From the NCBI RefSeq assembly GCF_040365005.1, contig NZ_BAABWV010000019.1, positions 16,492 to 80,491 of the forward strand: DNA of 64,000 nucleotides, in the 5' to 3' direction. The stretch's first letter is position 1, and each line of letters opens with the position of its first letter. This stretch comes from Antarcticimicrobium sp040365005 (GTDB taxonomy: Bacteria; Pseudomonadota; Alphaproteobacteria; Rhodobacterales; Rhodobacteraceae). Shown here piece after piece: positions 21,682 to 31,169 of this stretch. The notes beneath the pieces are model-generated. The model was not told where the DNA came from and did no database searches. It worked only from the letters and a program-made list of their open reading frames with translations. The position numbers and the translations under genes are program-made.

Positions 21682-23093
21682 GGCAGCATGTCCTTGAGCC
21701 GTATTTCGGCGATCCGCTCCACCTGCTTGCAGGCCTCGCCGAACTCGTTCTCGCTGTCGTTGGCCAGCCGCCGCTCAAAGGCGGCGAGGATGCCCGGTTT
21801 GTCATGGTCGCGCACCGCGATGATGAAGGGAAACCCGTGTTTCTCGACGTAACCGGTGTTGAGGCGGGTGAAATTCGCGCGCTCTGCATCGGTCAGCGCA
21901 TCGAGCCCGACGCTCGCCTGTTCGGAGCTGCTCTCCGCCGTCAACCGCCTGGCCGCGGCCAGTTTCCCGGCCAGGTCGGGATGCGCGCGCAGCACGCCCA
22001 GCCTTTCCTCGTCACTGGCGGACCGGAAGGCGCGGCACAGCGCGTTGTGCAGCCCCACGGCGCTGTCGTGCGCCGGCCCCAGTTCCAGCGCAAAGGCGCG
22101 CTCGGCGATCCATGGTGAATGTTCGAAGATGCCGCCGAAAGCCTCGACAAAGCGGGCGCGGTCCATCCGGCTGGGCCGGTCCCAGCGCCGGTGCGGGTGG
22201 GTTTTCGCCCAATGCCGCGCGACGTCGATGCGGCGCGGGGTCCAGACATCCTCGTACTCGGAGATGTAATCGAGGAATCGTTTCAGCCCGGCCAGTTTCC
22301 CCGGCCGTCCGATCAGCCGGCAATGCAGCCCGATGCTCATCATCTTCGGCGCGCCGGCCTGCCCCTCGGCATAGAGCACGTCGAAGGCGTCGCGAAGATA
22401 GGTAAAGAACTGCTCGCCGGTGATGTAGCCCGGCGCGGTGGCAAAGCGCATGTCGTTGGCCTCGAGCGTGTAGGGGATGATCAACTGGTCGCGATCCCCC
22501 ACCTCCAGCCAATAGGGCAGATCGTCATCATAGGTGTCGGAGACATAGGCGAACCCGCCCTCCTGCGCGACCAGACGCACGGTATTGGCACTGCACCGCC
22601 CGGTGTACCAGCCCAGCGGGCGTTCGCCGACCACCTCGGTATGCAGCCGGATCGCCGCGTCGATCGCGGCGCGCTCCTCTTCCTCGGGCATGTCCTTGTG
22701 CTCGACCCATTTCAGCCCGTGGCTGGCAATCTCCCAGCCGGCGGATTTCATCGCCGCCACCTGTTCGGGGCTGCGTGCCAGCGCGCTGGCCACGCCGTAG
22801 ATCGTCACCGGCACATCGGCGCCGGTGAACAGCCGGTGCAACCGCCAGAACCCGGCCCGCGCGCCGTAGTCATAGATCGATTCCATGTTCCAATGGCGCT
22901 GTCCGGGCCAGGGCGCGGCGCCGGCGATGTCGGAGAGGAACGCCTCGGAGGCCGCATCGCCATGCAGAATGGAATTCTCGCCGCCCTCTTCGTAGTTCAG
23001 GACGAATTGCACCGCGATCTTGGCGCCGCCGGGCCATTTCGGGTCGGGCGGGGTGGCGCCGTAGCCGCGCATGTCGCGGGGGTAGCGTGTCAT
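21678..23093 (-). CDS. puuE: Allantoinase PuuE fused to OHCU decarboxylase
   Basis: A 471-residue bifunctional protein. Residues 1 to about 300 are a polysaccharide-deacetylase-like, metal-independent allantoinase PuuE (PRDMRGYGATPPDPKWP at the start, then NYEEGGENSILHGD). Residues from about 310 are OHCU decarboxylase with the catalytic HPDLAGK and GFPFIIAV segments. The two halves catalyse successive steps, OHCU to (S)-allantoin and allantoin to allantoate. ATG 23093 matches the family N-terminus; the frame is open further upstream without homology-like sequence. It is divergent from the HIU hydrolase gene with about 150 bp between them. Confidence 0.93.
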   Translation of the reverse strand: MTRYPRDMRGYGATPPDPKWPGGAKIAVQFVLNYEEGGENSILHGDAASEAFLSDIAGAAPWPGQRHWNMESIYDYGARAGFWRLHRLFTGADVPVTIYGVASALARSPEQVAAMKSAGWEIASHGLKWVEHKDMPEEEERAAIDAAIRLHTEVVGERPLGWYTGRCSANTVRLVAQEGGFAYVSDTYDDDLPYWLEVGDRDQLIIPYTLEANDMRFATAPGYITGEQFFTYLRDAFDVLYAEGQAGAPKMMSIGLHCRLIGRPGKLAGLKRFLDYISEYEDVWTPRRIDVARHWAKTHPHRRWDRPSRMDRARFVEAFGGIFEHSPWIAERAFALELGPAHDSAVGLHNALCRAFRSASDEERLGVLRAHPDLAGKLAAARRLTAESSSEQASVGLDALTDAERANFTRLNTGYVEKHGFPFIIAVRDHDKPGILAAFERRLANDSENEFGEACKQVERIAEIRLKDMLP

Positions 23094-23243
23094 TCCTGCG
23101 GTCTCCTGCTGTTGATCTGCCTTGTAGAACATTACAATAGCGCACAGTTTCCTGTATTTCCTGAAGGAGTTGTAGCCATTTCCGGGGTGCGGCAGAGTGC
23201 CCTTGCGCGTAGAAAACGGGCAGGCAAATCCAGGGGGGCGATG

Positions 23244-23597
23244 ATGGCCGGATATTTGACGACCCATGTTCTCGACACGGCGCGCGGCTGCCCGGCCGCC
23301 GGGCTAAGGATCGAGCTGTTCCGCATCGAGGGCGAGGCCCGCACCCTCTTGCGCAGTTTGCTCACCAACGAAGACGGCCGCACCGATGAACAGATCCTGC
23401 CAGCGTCGGAATTCGAGCCGGGCACCTACGAGCTGGTCTTTCACGCCGGCGCCTACCTCGACGAGACCGGCCCGGCGCAGGAGCCGCCCCGGTTCCTCGA
23501 CCTGATCCCGCTGCGCTTCGGCATGGGCGAGGAAAGCCATTACCACGTGCCGCTGCTGCTCTCGCCCTTCGGGTATTCCACCTATCGGGGGAGTTGA
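23244..23597 (+). CDS. uraH: 5-hydroxyisourate hydrolase (transthyretin-like)
   Basis: A 117-residue HIU hydrolase, which opens 5-hydroxyisourate to OHCU after urate oxidation. The N-terminal motif GYLTTHVLDTARGCPA (His8) and the C-terminal tetrapeptide YRGS are the diagnostic marks; ESHYHVPLLLSPFGYSTYRGS ends the protein. There are two adjacent ATGs; I use 23244 because AGGGGGG lies at a better distance there than from 23241. It is divergent from puuE and followed by an inverted repeat (23634-23695) before the convergent LysR gene. Confidence 0.95.
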   Translation: MAGYLTTHVLDTARGCPAAGLRIELFRIEGEARTLLRSLLTNEDGRTDEQILPASEFEPGTYELVFHAGAYLDETGPAQEPPRFLDLIPLRFGMGEESHYHVPLLLSPFGYSTYRGS

Positions 23598-23633
23598 ACC
23601 GCGCGCGTCGCGCCTGCCCGCGCGTCGGAATAT

Positions 23634-23695
23634 GAGTATTTAGGAAGAGAAGAAGCCGGGTATGGTCCTGTCCCTTCTTCTCTTTGAAAATACTC
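23634..23695. repeat. 22-bp inverted repeat (dispersed element), probable bidirectional terminator
   Basis: Two 22-nt arms, each starting GAGTATTT and ending AGAGAAGAAG when read in its own direction, face each other over an 18-nt loop; they differ only in the middle three to four bases. A third, single copy in similar form is at 60003-60024. It lies between convergent genes, as a terminator would. Confidence 0.7.
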
Positions 23696-23728
23696 GAACG
23701 CGCCGGACGGGGCGGGGCGCGCCGTGGG

Positions 23729-24631
23729 TCATTTGAGCGCCTGGGCGATGCGCTCGGCCATGAAGTCGATGAACAACCGCGTCTTGGGGTCCTGCCGCCG
23801 CCGGTGCATGTAGAGACAGGCCAGCTGGATCGGCACCGGAGGCTCGGCCTCGGCCACCGGGACCAGCGCGCCGGATTTCAGGTGTTCGGCCACCTCGAAC
23901 ACGGGTTTCAGGATGACTCCGTGCCCCTCCAGCGCCCAGCCGGTCAGAACGTCGCCATCGTCGGATTCGAACGGGCCGCGCACGGAGAACCGCCGCACGC
24001 CGTCGGGTGTCTGCAGCGGCCATTGGAACTCGGGCGCGCCGGGATAGCGCAGGTTCAGGCAATCGTGCTTGTCGCGCACCAGCGCCTCGCCGGTTTCCGG
24101 CATGCCGCGCCGGGCGATGTAGGCGGGCGCGGCGCAAAGCACACGGGGACAATCGGCGATCTTGCGGATGCGCAGGGCGGAATCCTCGGGGATGCCGAGA
24201 AAGAAGGCGAGGTCCAGCCCCTCGGCCGCGAGATCGAGCTTGCGGTCCGACAGCCGCAGCCGGATGTCGATCAGCGGATAGTCCGCCTTGAACGTGGGCA
24301 CGGCGGGGGCGATCAGGCGACGGCCCAGCCCCAGTGGTGCGGCGATGTAGAGCGAGCCGCGCGGCGTCATCGTCACGTTGGAGATCTCGGCCTCGGCGGC
24401 ATCGACGGCCTCGAGGATCTTGCAGGCGCCGCGATAGAACAGGTTGCCCTGTTCGGTGGGATTGAGCGTGCGCGTGGTGCGCTGGAACAGGCGGACGTTC
24501 AGATGCTCTTCGAGCTGGGAGATTCGCGCCGAGGCGACCGCCGCGGAAATGCGTTGATCGCGGGCGGCGGCGGACATGTTGCCCAATTCATAGACACGCA
24601 CGAAGGTTTGGATATTGTCCAGATAGGCCAT
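23729..24631 (-). CDS. LysR family transcriptional regulator
   Basis: A 300-residue LysR regulator. The winged HTH occupies residues 1-60 (LDNIQTFVRVYELGNMSAAARD, then SARISQLEEHLNVRLFQRTTR), followed by the two-lobed effector domain. It is divergent from puuD with 106 bp between starts, so it probably controls puuD and perhaps the other urate genes, with a purine intermediate as ligand; this is inferred from position only. The linker WDNIQ-type start and length are ordinary. I found no convincing T-N11-A operator beyond a weak candidate. Confidence 0.92.
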   Translation of the reverse strand: MAYLDNIQTFVRVYELGNMSAAARDQRISAAVASARISQLEEHLNVRLFQRTTRTLNPTEQGNLFYRGACKILEAVDAAEAEISNVTMTPRGSLYIAAPLGLGRRLIAPAVPTFKADYPLIDIRLRLSDRKLDLAAEGLDLAFFLGIPEDSALRIRKIADCPRVLCAAPAYIARRGMPETGEALVRDKHDCLNLRYPGAPEFQWPLQTPDGVRRFSVRGPFESDDGDVLTGWALEGHGVILKPVFEVAEHLKSGALVPVAEAEPPVPIQLACLYMHRRRQDPKTRLFIDFMAERIAQALK

Positions 24632-24737
24632 GGGGGCTCATTGTTCGTTTTTATTTGAAGCATCTTGGCGCTTTCCCCGGATACATGACAATACGGGAAT
24701 AGGCTAGCAGGGGGCAAAGCGCCCGAAGGAGAGAGCG

Positions 24738-25997
24738 ATGCAGGACTTGGCGATCATCTGGGACTGGCTGGCATTCGCGGTGCGCTGGCTGCACGTGATC
24801 ACCGCGATCGCCTGGATCGGGTCATCGTTCTATTTCATCGCGCTGGACCTGGGGTTGCGCAAGGCGCCGCATCTGCCCGTGGGCGCCCATGGCGAGGAAT
24901 GGCAGGTGCATGGCGGCGGGTTTTACCACATCCGGAAATTCCTGGTCGCACCCGAGCATATGCCCGAGCATCTGACCTGGTTCAAATGGGAAAGCTATTC
25001 GACCTGGCTGAGCGGTGCGGCGTTGTTGATGATCGTCTATTGGGCGGGGGGTGAGCTTTACCTGATCGACGCGGGCAAGGCCGAACTGACCCTGTGGCAG
25101 GGGATCGCGATCTCCGCCGCCTCGCTGACCGTGGGCTGGATCGTCTATGACCTGCTGTGCAAATCGGGGTTGGGCGAGCGACCGACGCTGCTGATGGTTC
25201 TGTTGTTCGTGCTGCTGGTGGCGATGGGCTGGGGCTATAACCAGATTTTCACCGGTCGGGCGATGATGCTGCACCTGGGGGCGTTTACTGCCACCATCAT
25301 GACGGCGAACGTGTTCTTCATCATCATCCCGAACCAGAAGATCGTGGTCGCCGACCTCAAGGCGGGCCGCACGCCGGATGCGAAATACGGCAAGATTGCC
25401 AAGCTGCGCTCGACCCACAACAACTACCTGACGCTGCCAGTGGTGTTCCTGATGCTGTCGAACCACTATCCGCTGGCCTTTGCGACCCAGTACAACTGGA
25501 TCATCGCGGCGCTGGTGTTCCTGATGGGGGTGACGATCCGGCATTATTTCAACACACGGCACGCGCGCAAGGGCAACCCGATGTGGACCTGGGTCGCCAC
25601 GGCGGCGCTCTTCGCCGCGATCATGTGGCTGTCGATGGCGCCGCTGGAGCAGCAAAGCTATGAGGAGAGCGCGGCGCGCGCGCTGACCCCGACCGAAACC
25701 GTCTTTGCCGAGGCCGAGGGGTTCGACGAGGTGGCCGACATCGTGCTGGGTCGCTGTTCGATGTGCCACACGCGCGAGCCGGGCTGGGACGGTATCCACC
25801 GGGCGCCCAAGAACGTGCTGCTGGAAACCCGGCCCGAGATCGCGGCGGCGGCGCGACAGATCTATATCCAGGCCGGGGTGAGCACGGCGATGCCGCCGGC
25901 GAACATCAGCTGGATCGAGCCCGAGGAGCGGGCCAAGATCGTGGCCTGGTACCGGGCCGCGAGCGCGCGCCTGCCGCTGCGGCTGGCCGCGAACTGA
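24738..25997 (+). CDS. puuD: Membrane urate hydroxylase with cytochrome c domain
   Basis: A 419-residue protein of the PuuD family, a membrane-bound urate oxidase replacement that makes 5-hydroxyisourate and passes electrons through its own cytochrome c. The first part has about eight membrane helices (WLAFAVRWLHVITAIAWIGS at the start). The C-terminal domain has one haem c site, Cys340-x2-Cys343-His344 (CSMCH), and a likely axial Met in TAMPPANISW. It starts the rightward urate step and is divergent from LysR. It needs no O2-derived peroxide handling, unlike uricase. Confidence 0.94.
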   Translation: MQDLAIIWDWLAFAVRWLHVITAIAWIGSSFYFIALDLGLRKAPHLPVGAHGEEWQVHGGGFYHIRKFLVAPEHMPEHLTWFKWESYSTWLSGAALLMIVYWAGGELYLIDAGKAELTLWQGIAISAASLTVGWIVYDLLCKSGLGERPTLLMVLLFVLLVAMGWGYNQIFTGRAMMLHLGAFTATIMTANVFFIIIPNQKIVVADLKAGRTPDAKYGKIAKLRSTHNNYLTLPVVFLMLSNHYPLAFATQYNWIIAALVFLMGVTIRHYFNTRHARKGNPMWTWVATAALFAAIMWLSMAPLEQQSYEESAARALTPTETVFAEAEGFDEVADIVLGRCSMCHTREPGWDGIHRAPKNVLLETRPEIAAAARQIYIQAGVSTAMPPANISWIEPEERAKIVAWYRAASARLPLRLAAN

Positions 25998-26081
25998 GGG
26001 CACCTGTCCCACCGTCACGCAAGGAAACACTGGACCGCCCCGGCGCGCCGCAGCACTCTGCGGTCGAGGGAGGAACCTTGC

Positions 26082-27737
26082 ATGATGGAGTTGCCCAAGC
26101 CCGGCACGCGGCCGTGGCATGCCTTTTACAATCCGGGCGTGCGACCCGATTTCGTGCCGCCAAGGACCACCCTGACCGCGATGATGGCCGAAGCCTTTGC
26201 TGCCCATGGGCCGAGGGTGCTGATCGAGTATCCGGGCGAAGAGATCACCTATGACCAGATGAAGGCGCGGGCGGCGCGGGCGGCGTCGGCCCTGCGCGCC
26301 CATGGCCTTGTCTCCGGCGACCGGATTGCGCTGCATCTGCCGAACTGCCCCTGGCACCCGGTGTTCTTTTTCGCGGCGATGACCGCCGGCCTGGTCGTCA
26401 CCCATCTCAGCCCGCTGGATGCGCCGGAGGAGATCGCCCACAAGCTGGCCGACAGCGGTGCCAGGCTGGTGATCTCCTTGGCCCGCCCGGAGTTTGCCGA
26501 ACCGTTGACCGCCGCGGCGGCGCATGGGCCGATCCCGCCGGTGGTGCAATGCCCGGACGGGGCGGAGACCACCGTTTCGGACGGTGCGATGGCAATCGAG
26601 GCATTCTGGGCCGGGCACGCGGGCGCGGAGTGGCAGCCTGTGCCGGTCGAGCCGGAGGATATCGCGCTGTTGCAATATACCGGCGGCACCACGGGCCGGC
26701 CCAAGGCGGCGGTGCTGACCCATGCAAACATCGCCGCTGCGGTGAATATCTATCGCGAATTCCTCACCGGCGAGGTGGCGCGCCAGCCGGGCAAGCATAC
26801 GCTGCTTTACGCGCCGGTGTTCCATATCCTGGGGCTGTCCACGCAGCTCCTGCGCGGCTTCGCCGATGGGCTGACCCTGCATCTGCGGCCGCGCTTTGAC
26901 GCGGGGCGGGCGCTGGACGATATCGAGACGCATGGCATCAACATCCTGTCCGGTGTGCCGACCATGTGGATCGCGATCCTGCGCCAGCCGGGGGTCGAGA
27001 TGCGCGATCTGTCGTCGCTGGAGTTCATCGGTTCGGGCGGTGCGCCGCTGCCGGTCGAGGTCTATCGGAAGGTCTGCGCGTTGACCGGTCTCAAGCTGCG
27101 CGGCGGCTGGGGGATGACCGAGACGGCGCCGGCGGGCTCCAACGTGCCGGGGGGATTGCCGGATGACAAGCTGGGGACGATCGGCATCCCGCTGCCGGGA
27201 CTGGAGATCAAGATCGTCGATCCCGCCGATCCCGCGCGGGATCTGGCGCCGGGCGAGGATGGCGAGATGGCGATCCGGGGTCCCAACGTGACGCGCACTT
27301 ACTGGAACCGGCCGGAAGAGACGGCGGCCGCCTTTCACGACGGCTGGTTCCTGACCGGCGATATCGCCCATATGGACACCGACGGGTTCCTGTACCTGGT
27401 GGACCGGAAAAAGGACATGATCCTGTCGGGGGGATTCAACGTCTACCCGGTGATGATCGAGGATGCCGTGCACCGCTATCCGGGGGTGTCCGAGGCGATG
27501 GCGATCGGGGTGCCCGATGCCTATCGCGGCGAGAGCGCCAAGGTCTTCGTGGTGCTGAGCCCCGGCGCGCAGCAGTTCACGCTGGAACAGTTGCAGGCGT
27601 TTCTGGCCGACAAGCTGGGACGGCACGAGATCCCCCGCGCGTTGGAGTTTCGCGACGCCCTGCCAAAGACGCCCGTGGGCAAGCTGGATCGCAAGGCGCT
27701 GCGCGCGGAGGTCGGCGCCGAGGCGGCGCTGGCCTGA
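26082..27737 (+). CDS. AMP-dependent acyl-CoA synthetase/ligase
   Basis: A 551-residue ANL-superfamily ligase. It has the AMP-binding P-loop LLQYTGGTTGRPKAAVLTH, the GWGMTETAP A5-type motif, TGDIAHMDTDGFLYLVDRKKDMI, and the C-terminal catalytic lysine in PKTPVGKLDRKALR. It activates a carboxylic acid to an acyl-CoA through an acyl-adenylate. The substrate is unknown; overall style is that of medium/long-chain fatty acid ligases. GAGGAACC precedes the ATG; a second ATG is adjacent. It lies between puuD and a convergent nitronate monooxygenase, with no operon partner visible. Confidence 0.88.
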   Translation: MMELPKPGTRPWHAFYNPGVRPDFVPPRTTLTAMMAEAFAAHGPRVLIEYPGEEITYDQMKARAARAASALRAHGLVSGDRIALHLPNCPWHPVFFFAAMTAGLVVTHLSPLDAPEEIAHKLADSGARLVISLARPEFAEPLTAAAAHGPIPPVVQCPDGAETTVSDGAMAIEAFWAGHAGAEWQPVPVEPEDIALLQYTGGTTGRPKAAVLTHANIAAAVNIYREFLTGEVARQPGKHTLLYAPVFHILGLSTQLLRGFADGLTLHLRPRFDAGRALDDIETHGINILSGVPTMWIAILRQPGVEMRDLSSLEFIGSGGAPLPVEVYRKVCALTGLKLRGGWGMTETAPAGSNVPGGLPDDKLGTIGIPLPGLEIKIVDPADPARDLAPGEDGEMAIRGPNVTRTYWNRPEETAAAFHDGWFLTGDIAHMDTDGFLYLVDRKKDMILSGGFNVYPVMIEDAVHRYPGVSEAMAIGVPDAYRGESAKVFVVLSPGAQQFTLEQLQAFLADKLGRHEIPRALEFRDALPKTPVGKLDRKALRAEVGAEAALA

Positions 27738-27747
27738 TCCGGGGTCG

Positions 27748-28737
27748 TCAGCCCCGGGTCCAGCCCAGCGTTGCGGCCAGCCGGTCCTGCGCGGCGAGAT
27801 ACTCCGCCTCGATCCGGTCCACCAGTTGGCCGGCCGGGATCACCTTGCGCACCGCGCCGATGCCCTGGCCCGAGCCCCAGATTTCCTTCCAGCTCTTGGG
27901 TTTTTCCCGGTTCGGGCCGAAATCCATGGTCGAGGGGTCGGAGCGTTCGAGCTTGTCCGGGTCCATCCCCGCCGCCGCGATCGAGGGTTTGAGGTAATTT
28001 CCCCAGACCCCGGTGAAGAGGTTGGAATAGACGATATCGTCTGCACCGCCCTCGACGATCATTTGCTTGTACCGCGCTTCGGCATTGGCCTCTTCGGTTG
28101 CAATGAAGGCCGAGCCGACGTAACCGCCATCCGCCCCCATCGCCTGTGCCGCAAGCAGGCTGTCGCCGCGCGCGATGGCCCCGGACAGGAACAGCGGGCC
28201 GTCGAACCAGTCGCGGATTTCCTGTACCAGCGCCAGCGGCGAGAGCGCGCCGGCATGCCCCCCCGCCCCGGCGGACACCGCGATCAGCCCGTCGGCGCCC
28301 TTTTCGACGGCCTTTTTCGCAAAGCGGTTGTTGATCACGTCATGCAGGGTGATGCCGCCCACCGAATGGGCCGCGTCGTTGACCCAGGTCTGCGCCCCCA
28401 GCGAAGTGATCCAGACCGGCACCTTGTATTTCACACAGATCTCCACATCCCGTTCCAGCCGCGCGTTCGAGCGGTGCACGATCTGGTTGACGGCAAAGGG
28501 CGCGGCGGGCCGGTCGGGGTTCTCCTGGTTGTGGCGGTCCAGCTCCTCGGTGATGCGGGTGAGCCAGCGTTCCAGCTCGATCGGTTCGCCCTCTTTCTCG
28601 CGGGCGTTCAGCGCGGGAAAAGAGCCGACGATCCCGGCCTTGCACTGGGCAATCACCAGGTCGGGGTTGGAGATGATGAACAGCGGGCTGCCGATCATCG
28701 GCAGGCGCAAATGGTCGAAGACAGCGGGCATGGTCAT
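27748..28737 (-). CDS. Nitronate monooxygenase (2-nitropropane dioxygenase type)
   Basis: A 329-residue FMN TIM-barrel enzyme of the NMO family. It starts LRLPMIGSPLFIISNPDLVIAQ and has the catalytic His in SAGAGGHAGALSP and the FMN-phosphate loop in FLSGAIARGDSLLAAQAMGADGGYVGSAF. Such enzymes oxidise alkyl nitronates, including the toxin propionate 3-nitronate, to carbonyls and nitrite. It is convergent with the acyl-CoA ligase (10-bp gap) and divergent from the carboxymuconolactone-decarboxylase-like gene. Several NMO relatives have other roles, so the substrate is uncertain. Confidence 0.9.
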   Translation of the reverse strand: MTMPAVFDHLRLPMIGSPLFIISNPDLVIAQCKAGIVGSFPALNAREKEGEPIELERWLTRITEELDRHNQENPDRPAAPFAVNQIVHRSNARLERDVEICVKYKVPVWITSLGAQTWVNDAAHSVGGITLHDVINNRFAKKAVEKGADGLIAVSAGAGGHAGALSPLALVQEIRDWFDGPLFLSGAIARGDSLLAAQAMGADGGYVGSAFIATEEANAEARYKQMIVEGGADDIVYSNLFTGVWGNYLKPSIAAAGMDPDKLERSDPSTMDFGPNREKPKSWKEIWGSGQGIGAVRKVIPAGQLVDRIEAEYLAAQDRLAATLGWTRG

Positions 28738-29016
28738 GGCGGAAATCCCTCGCGTTGCGCCGCCCCGGCGCGGCGGGGACGGGTCAGAACCTGAGCCCGT
28801 ATGTCACGGAGAGCCCGACCTCAAGGCAAGCGCGACGTGACGTGAGAACCCGGGTGTGGCGCGGTGCAGGGGCCGGGGTAACGGTGGCATGGACGAGGGC
28901 CGCCCTGTCCTCGCCCGCCGCATTTCACGCGAATTACATCGCCACAGGCTTGCGTGGGTGCGGAGGGTCGGGGATGGTGCGCCGTGACACGGCGACAACG
29001 GAAAGGGACCGGCAGG

Positions 29017-29409
29017 ATGAGCGATACCTGGGACGAGGATCTGTTTGCCAAGGGGTTGGCGCAGCGCAAGGCGACGCTGGGGGCGGAGTACGTTGACCGG
29101 AACCTGGCGGCTGCCGATGATTTCACCCGACCGTTCCAGGAGGCGATGACCGCCTGGTGCTGGGGGTTCGGCTGGGGCGACGAGACCATCGACCCGAAAA
29201 CCCGCAGCATGATGAACCTCGCCATGCTCGGGGCGCTGGGCAAGATGCACGAATGGGAAATCCACTGTCGCGGCGCGCTGAACAACGGCGTTACCCGGGA
29301 CGAGATCCGCGCCATCATCCACGTCGTCGCCATCTACTGCGGTGTGCCGCAGGCGCTGGAGTGTTTCCGGGCTGCGAAAAAGGTTCTGGACGCGCAATCA
29401 GGTGATTGA
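29017..29409 (+). CDS. Carboxymuconolactone decarboxylase family protein
   Basis: A 130-residue AhpD/PcaC-fold protein. Family features are RPFQEAMTAWCWGFGWGDE, the helix MMNLAMLGALGKMHEWEIHCRGALNNG, and TRDEIRAIIHVVAIYCGVPQALEC. True 4-carboxymuconolactone decarboxylases (PcaC) have this style, but many paralogues act on unknown lactones or peroxides. It has no CxxC of AhpD type. ATG 29017 follows GAAAGGGA; upstream open frame is not convincing. No other protocatechuate-pathway gene is present, so I do not assign pcaC. Confidence 0.85.
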   Translation: MSDTWDEDLFAKGLAQRKATLGAEYVDRNLAAADDFTRPFQEAMTAWCWGFGWGDETIDPKTRSMMNLAMLGALGKMHEWEIHCRGALNNGVTRDEIRAIIHVVAIYCGVPQALECFRAAKKVLDAQSGD

Positions 29410-29519
29410 TCCTGCGGGTGCGGCGCCCGTTACAGCGTGTCGCACCGCCTCCGGGTGGCCACGGGATAATACACATATTAAATAGATAATACTTCCGCCC
29501 CAAAGCGACGAGCATTCCA

Positions 29520-31169
29520 GTGGCATCGAAATCCTCCATTTCCCGCCTGATCGCGGGCAGGCCGCGCCGGTTGCTGCGGCAGGCTTCGGTCTGGTCCACC
29601 CTGTCCGGGGCCCTGTGGCCGGTGCAGGCGGCACTGGTGGCCTGGGTGATACAGGATTGGGCTTCCGGCACCTTTGGCGCAACCGGATGGGTCGCGGCGA
29701 CCTCGTTCGCCGTTCTGGGCCTGATGCGGGCGGTGGCGGACCGGATCGCCGGGCGACGGGCCTTTGCCGCCGCCGACCAGGTGGTTGCGGACCAGCGCAA
29801 GACGCTGCTCGACCGGGAAAGCCTGCGGACCGACCGCGCCATCGCCTCGGCCGACCTGGCCGCGCTCTTGTCGGAGAAACTGGCGCTGCTGTCGCCCTAC
29901 GTGTCCCGCTATCGCCCGGCCATGGCGCGGGTGATGGTGCTGCCCATTCTGTACCTCGTGCTGACCGTCCCGCTGTCCTGGGCGGCGGCGGTGATCCTGT
30001 TGGCGGCGGGGCCGCTGATCCCGGTGTTCATGGCGCTGGTGGGCATGGCGGCGAAAGAGGCCAGCGCGCGGCAGATGGTCGAGATCGGCGACATGAACGC
30101 GCTTTTGATCGACCGGATCGCGGCCTTGCCCGATATCCGCATTCTGGATGCAGCCGAGAAATCGCGCGCCGATTTCGCCGCCCTGGCCGAGGGCGTGCGG
30201 CGGCGCACCATGGCGGTGTTGCGCGTCGCCTTCCTGTCCTCGACCGTGCTGGAGCTGTTCTCGGCCATCGGGGTGGCGATGGTGGCGGTGTACGTCGGGT
30301 TTTCGCTGTTGGGCGAGATCACCTTCGGCGCCTATGCCGCGCCGATGACCCTGGGCGAGGGGGTGTTCATCCTGCTGCTGGCGCCAGAGTTCTTTCAGCC
30401 GCTGCGCGACCTGGCCGCCGCCTGGCATGACAAGGCCGCTGCCGAGGCCGTGGCCGACGAGCTGGAGGCGCGGATGACGCGCGAGGCGGCGCAGGTCCTG
30501 GGCACCGGCGCGCGGGTGGAGCGGCTGGAGGGTCCGCCGACGCTGGACCTCGCGGGCGTTACAATCATGCGCGGCGGACAGCGCCACGCGCTGCCGGATA
30601 TCAGTGTCGGGGCGGGTGAAAGCGTGGCCTTGCGGGGCCCGAGCGGAACCGGGAAATCGACCCTGTTGGAGCTGGCTGCCGGGCTGCTCCGCTCCGAGGC
30701 GGGACAGGTCGTGGTGGCGGGTCGGCCCCTGGACGATGACACCGCCGACGGCTGGCGGGCGCGGATCGCCTTCGTGCCGCAAACCGTGCATGTGCCCGAT
30801 GTGACCCTTCGGGAGTTCCTCGACCCCCACGGTCAGGGCGCGGACATTCAGGCGGCGCTGGACAAGGCGCGGGCCGCGGCCATCGTCGCGGCGCTTCCCG
30901 AGGGGCTGGAGACCCGGCTGGGGGAGACCGGCGCCGGCGTGTCCGGCGGCGAGGCGCGGCGGCTGCTGCTGGCGCGCGCCTTCCTGACCGGCGCCGACGT
31001 GATCCTGGCCGACGAGCCGACCGCCGACCTCGACCGGGACACCGCACGTGAGATCATCGGGGCGCTGGTCGATATCGGCCGCGCGGGGCGCACGGTGATC
31101 GTGGCCACCCATGACGACGCGCTTTGCGCGGCGATGGACCGGGTGATCGGGATGGAGGGCGCAGGATGA
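29520..31169 (+). CDS. cydD: Thiol reductant ABC exporter, CydD subunit
   Basis: A 549-residue ABC half-transporter with six membrane helices and a C-terminal ATPase: Walker A GPSGTGKST, signature VSGGEARRLLLARA, Walker B VILADEPTADLD. CydDC moves reductants such as glutathione or cysteine, or haem, across the inner membrane and is needed to assemble cytochrome bd. It starts at GTG 29520 without a strong ribosome site; the next part of the frame begins with ASKSSISRLIAGRPRRLLRQ. It overlaps cydC by four bases (ATGA), and cydABX follow directly. Confidence 0.93.
   Translation: MASKSSISRLIAGRPRRLLRQASVWSTLSGALWPVQAALVAWVIQDWASGTFGATGWVAATSFAVLGLMRAVADRIAGRRAFAAADQVVADQRKTLLDRESLRTDRAIASADLAALLSEKLALLSPYVSRYRPAMARVMVLPILYLVLTVPLSWAAAVILLAAGPLIPVFMALVGMAAKEASARQMVEIGDMNALLIDRIAALPDIRILDAAEKSRADFAALAEGVRRRTMAVLRVAFLSSTVLELFSAIGVAMVAVYVGFSLLGEITFGAYAAPMTLGEGVFILLLAPEFFQPLRDLAAAWHDKAAAEAVADELEARMTREAAQVLGTGARVERLEGPPTLDLAGVTIMRGGQRHALPDISVGAGESVALRGPSGTGKSTLLELAAGLLRSEAGQVVVAGRPLDDDTADGWRARIAFVPQTVHVPDVTLREFLDPHGQGADIQAALDKARAAAIVAALPEGLETRLGETGAGVSGGEARRLLLARAFLTGADVILADEPTADLDRDTAREIIGALVDIGRAGRTVIVATHDDALCAAMDRVIGMEGAG

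Noticed and set aside
24644..24659. TTC-N10-GAA as LysR operator between LysR and puuD
   Set aside because: Only a short, weak symmetry in an AT-rich stretch; no clear T-N11-A with dyad arms.
24822..27626. Very long minus-strand open frame across puuD and the acyl-CoA ligase
   Set aside because: It runs across two unrelated real genes, which a true gene would not do; composition is shadow-like.
27739..27757. CCGGGG/CCCCGG hairpin between the acyl-CoA ligase and nitronate monooxygenase
   Set aside because: Lies in the convergent gap but lacks a T run on either strand; too weak to call a terminator.
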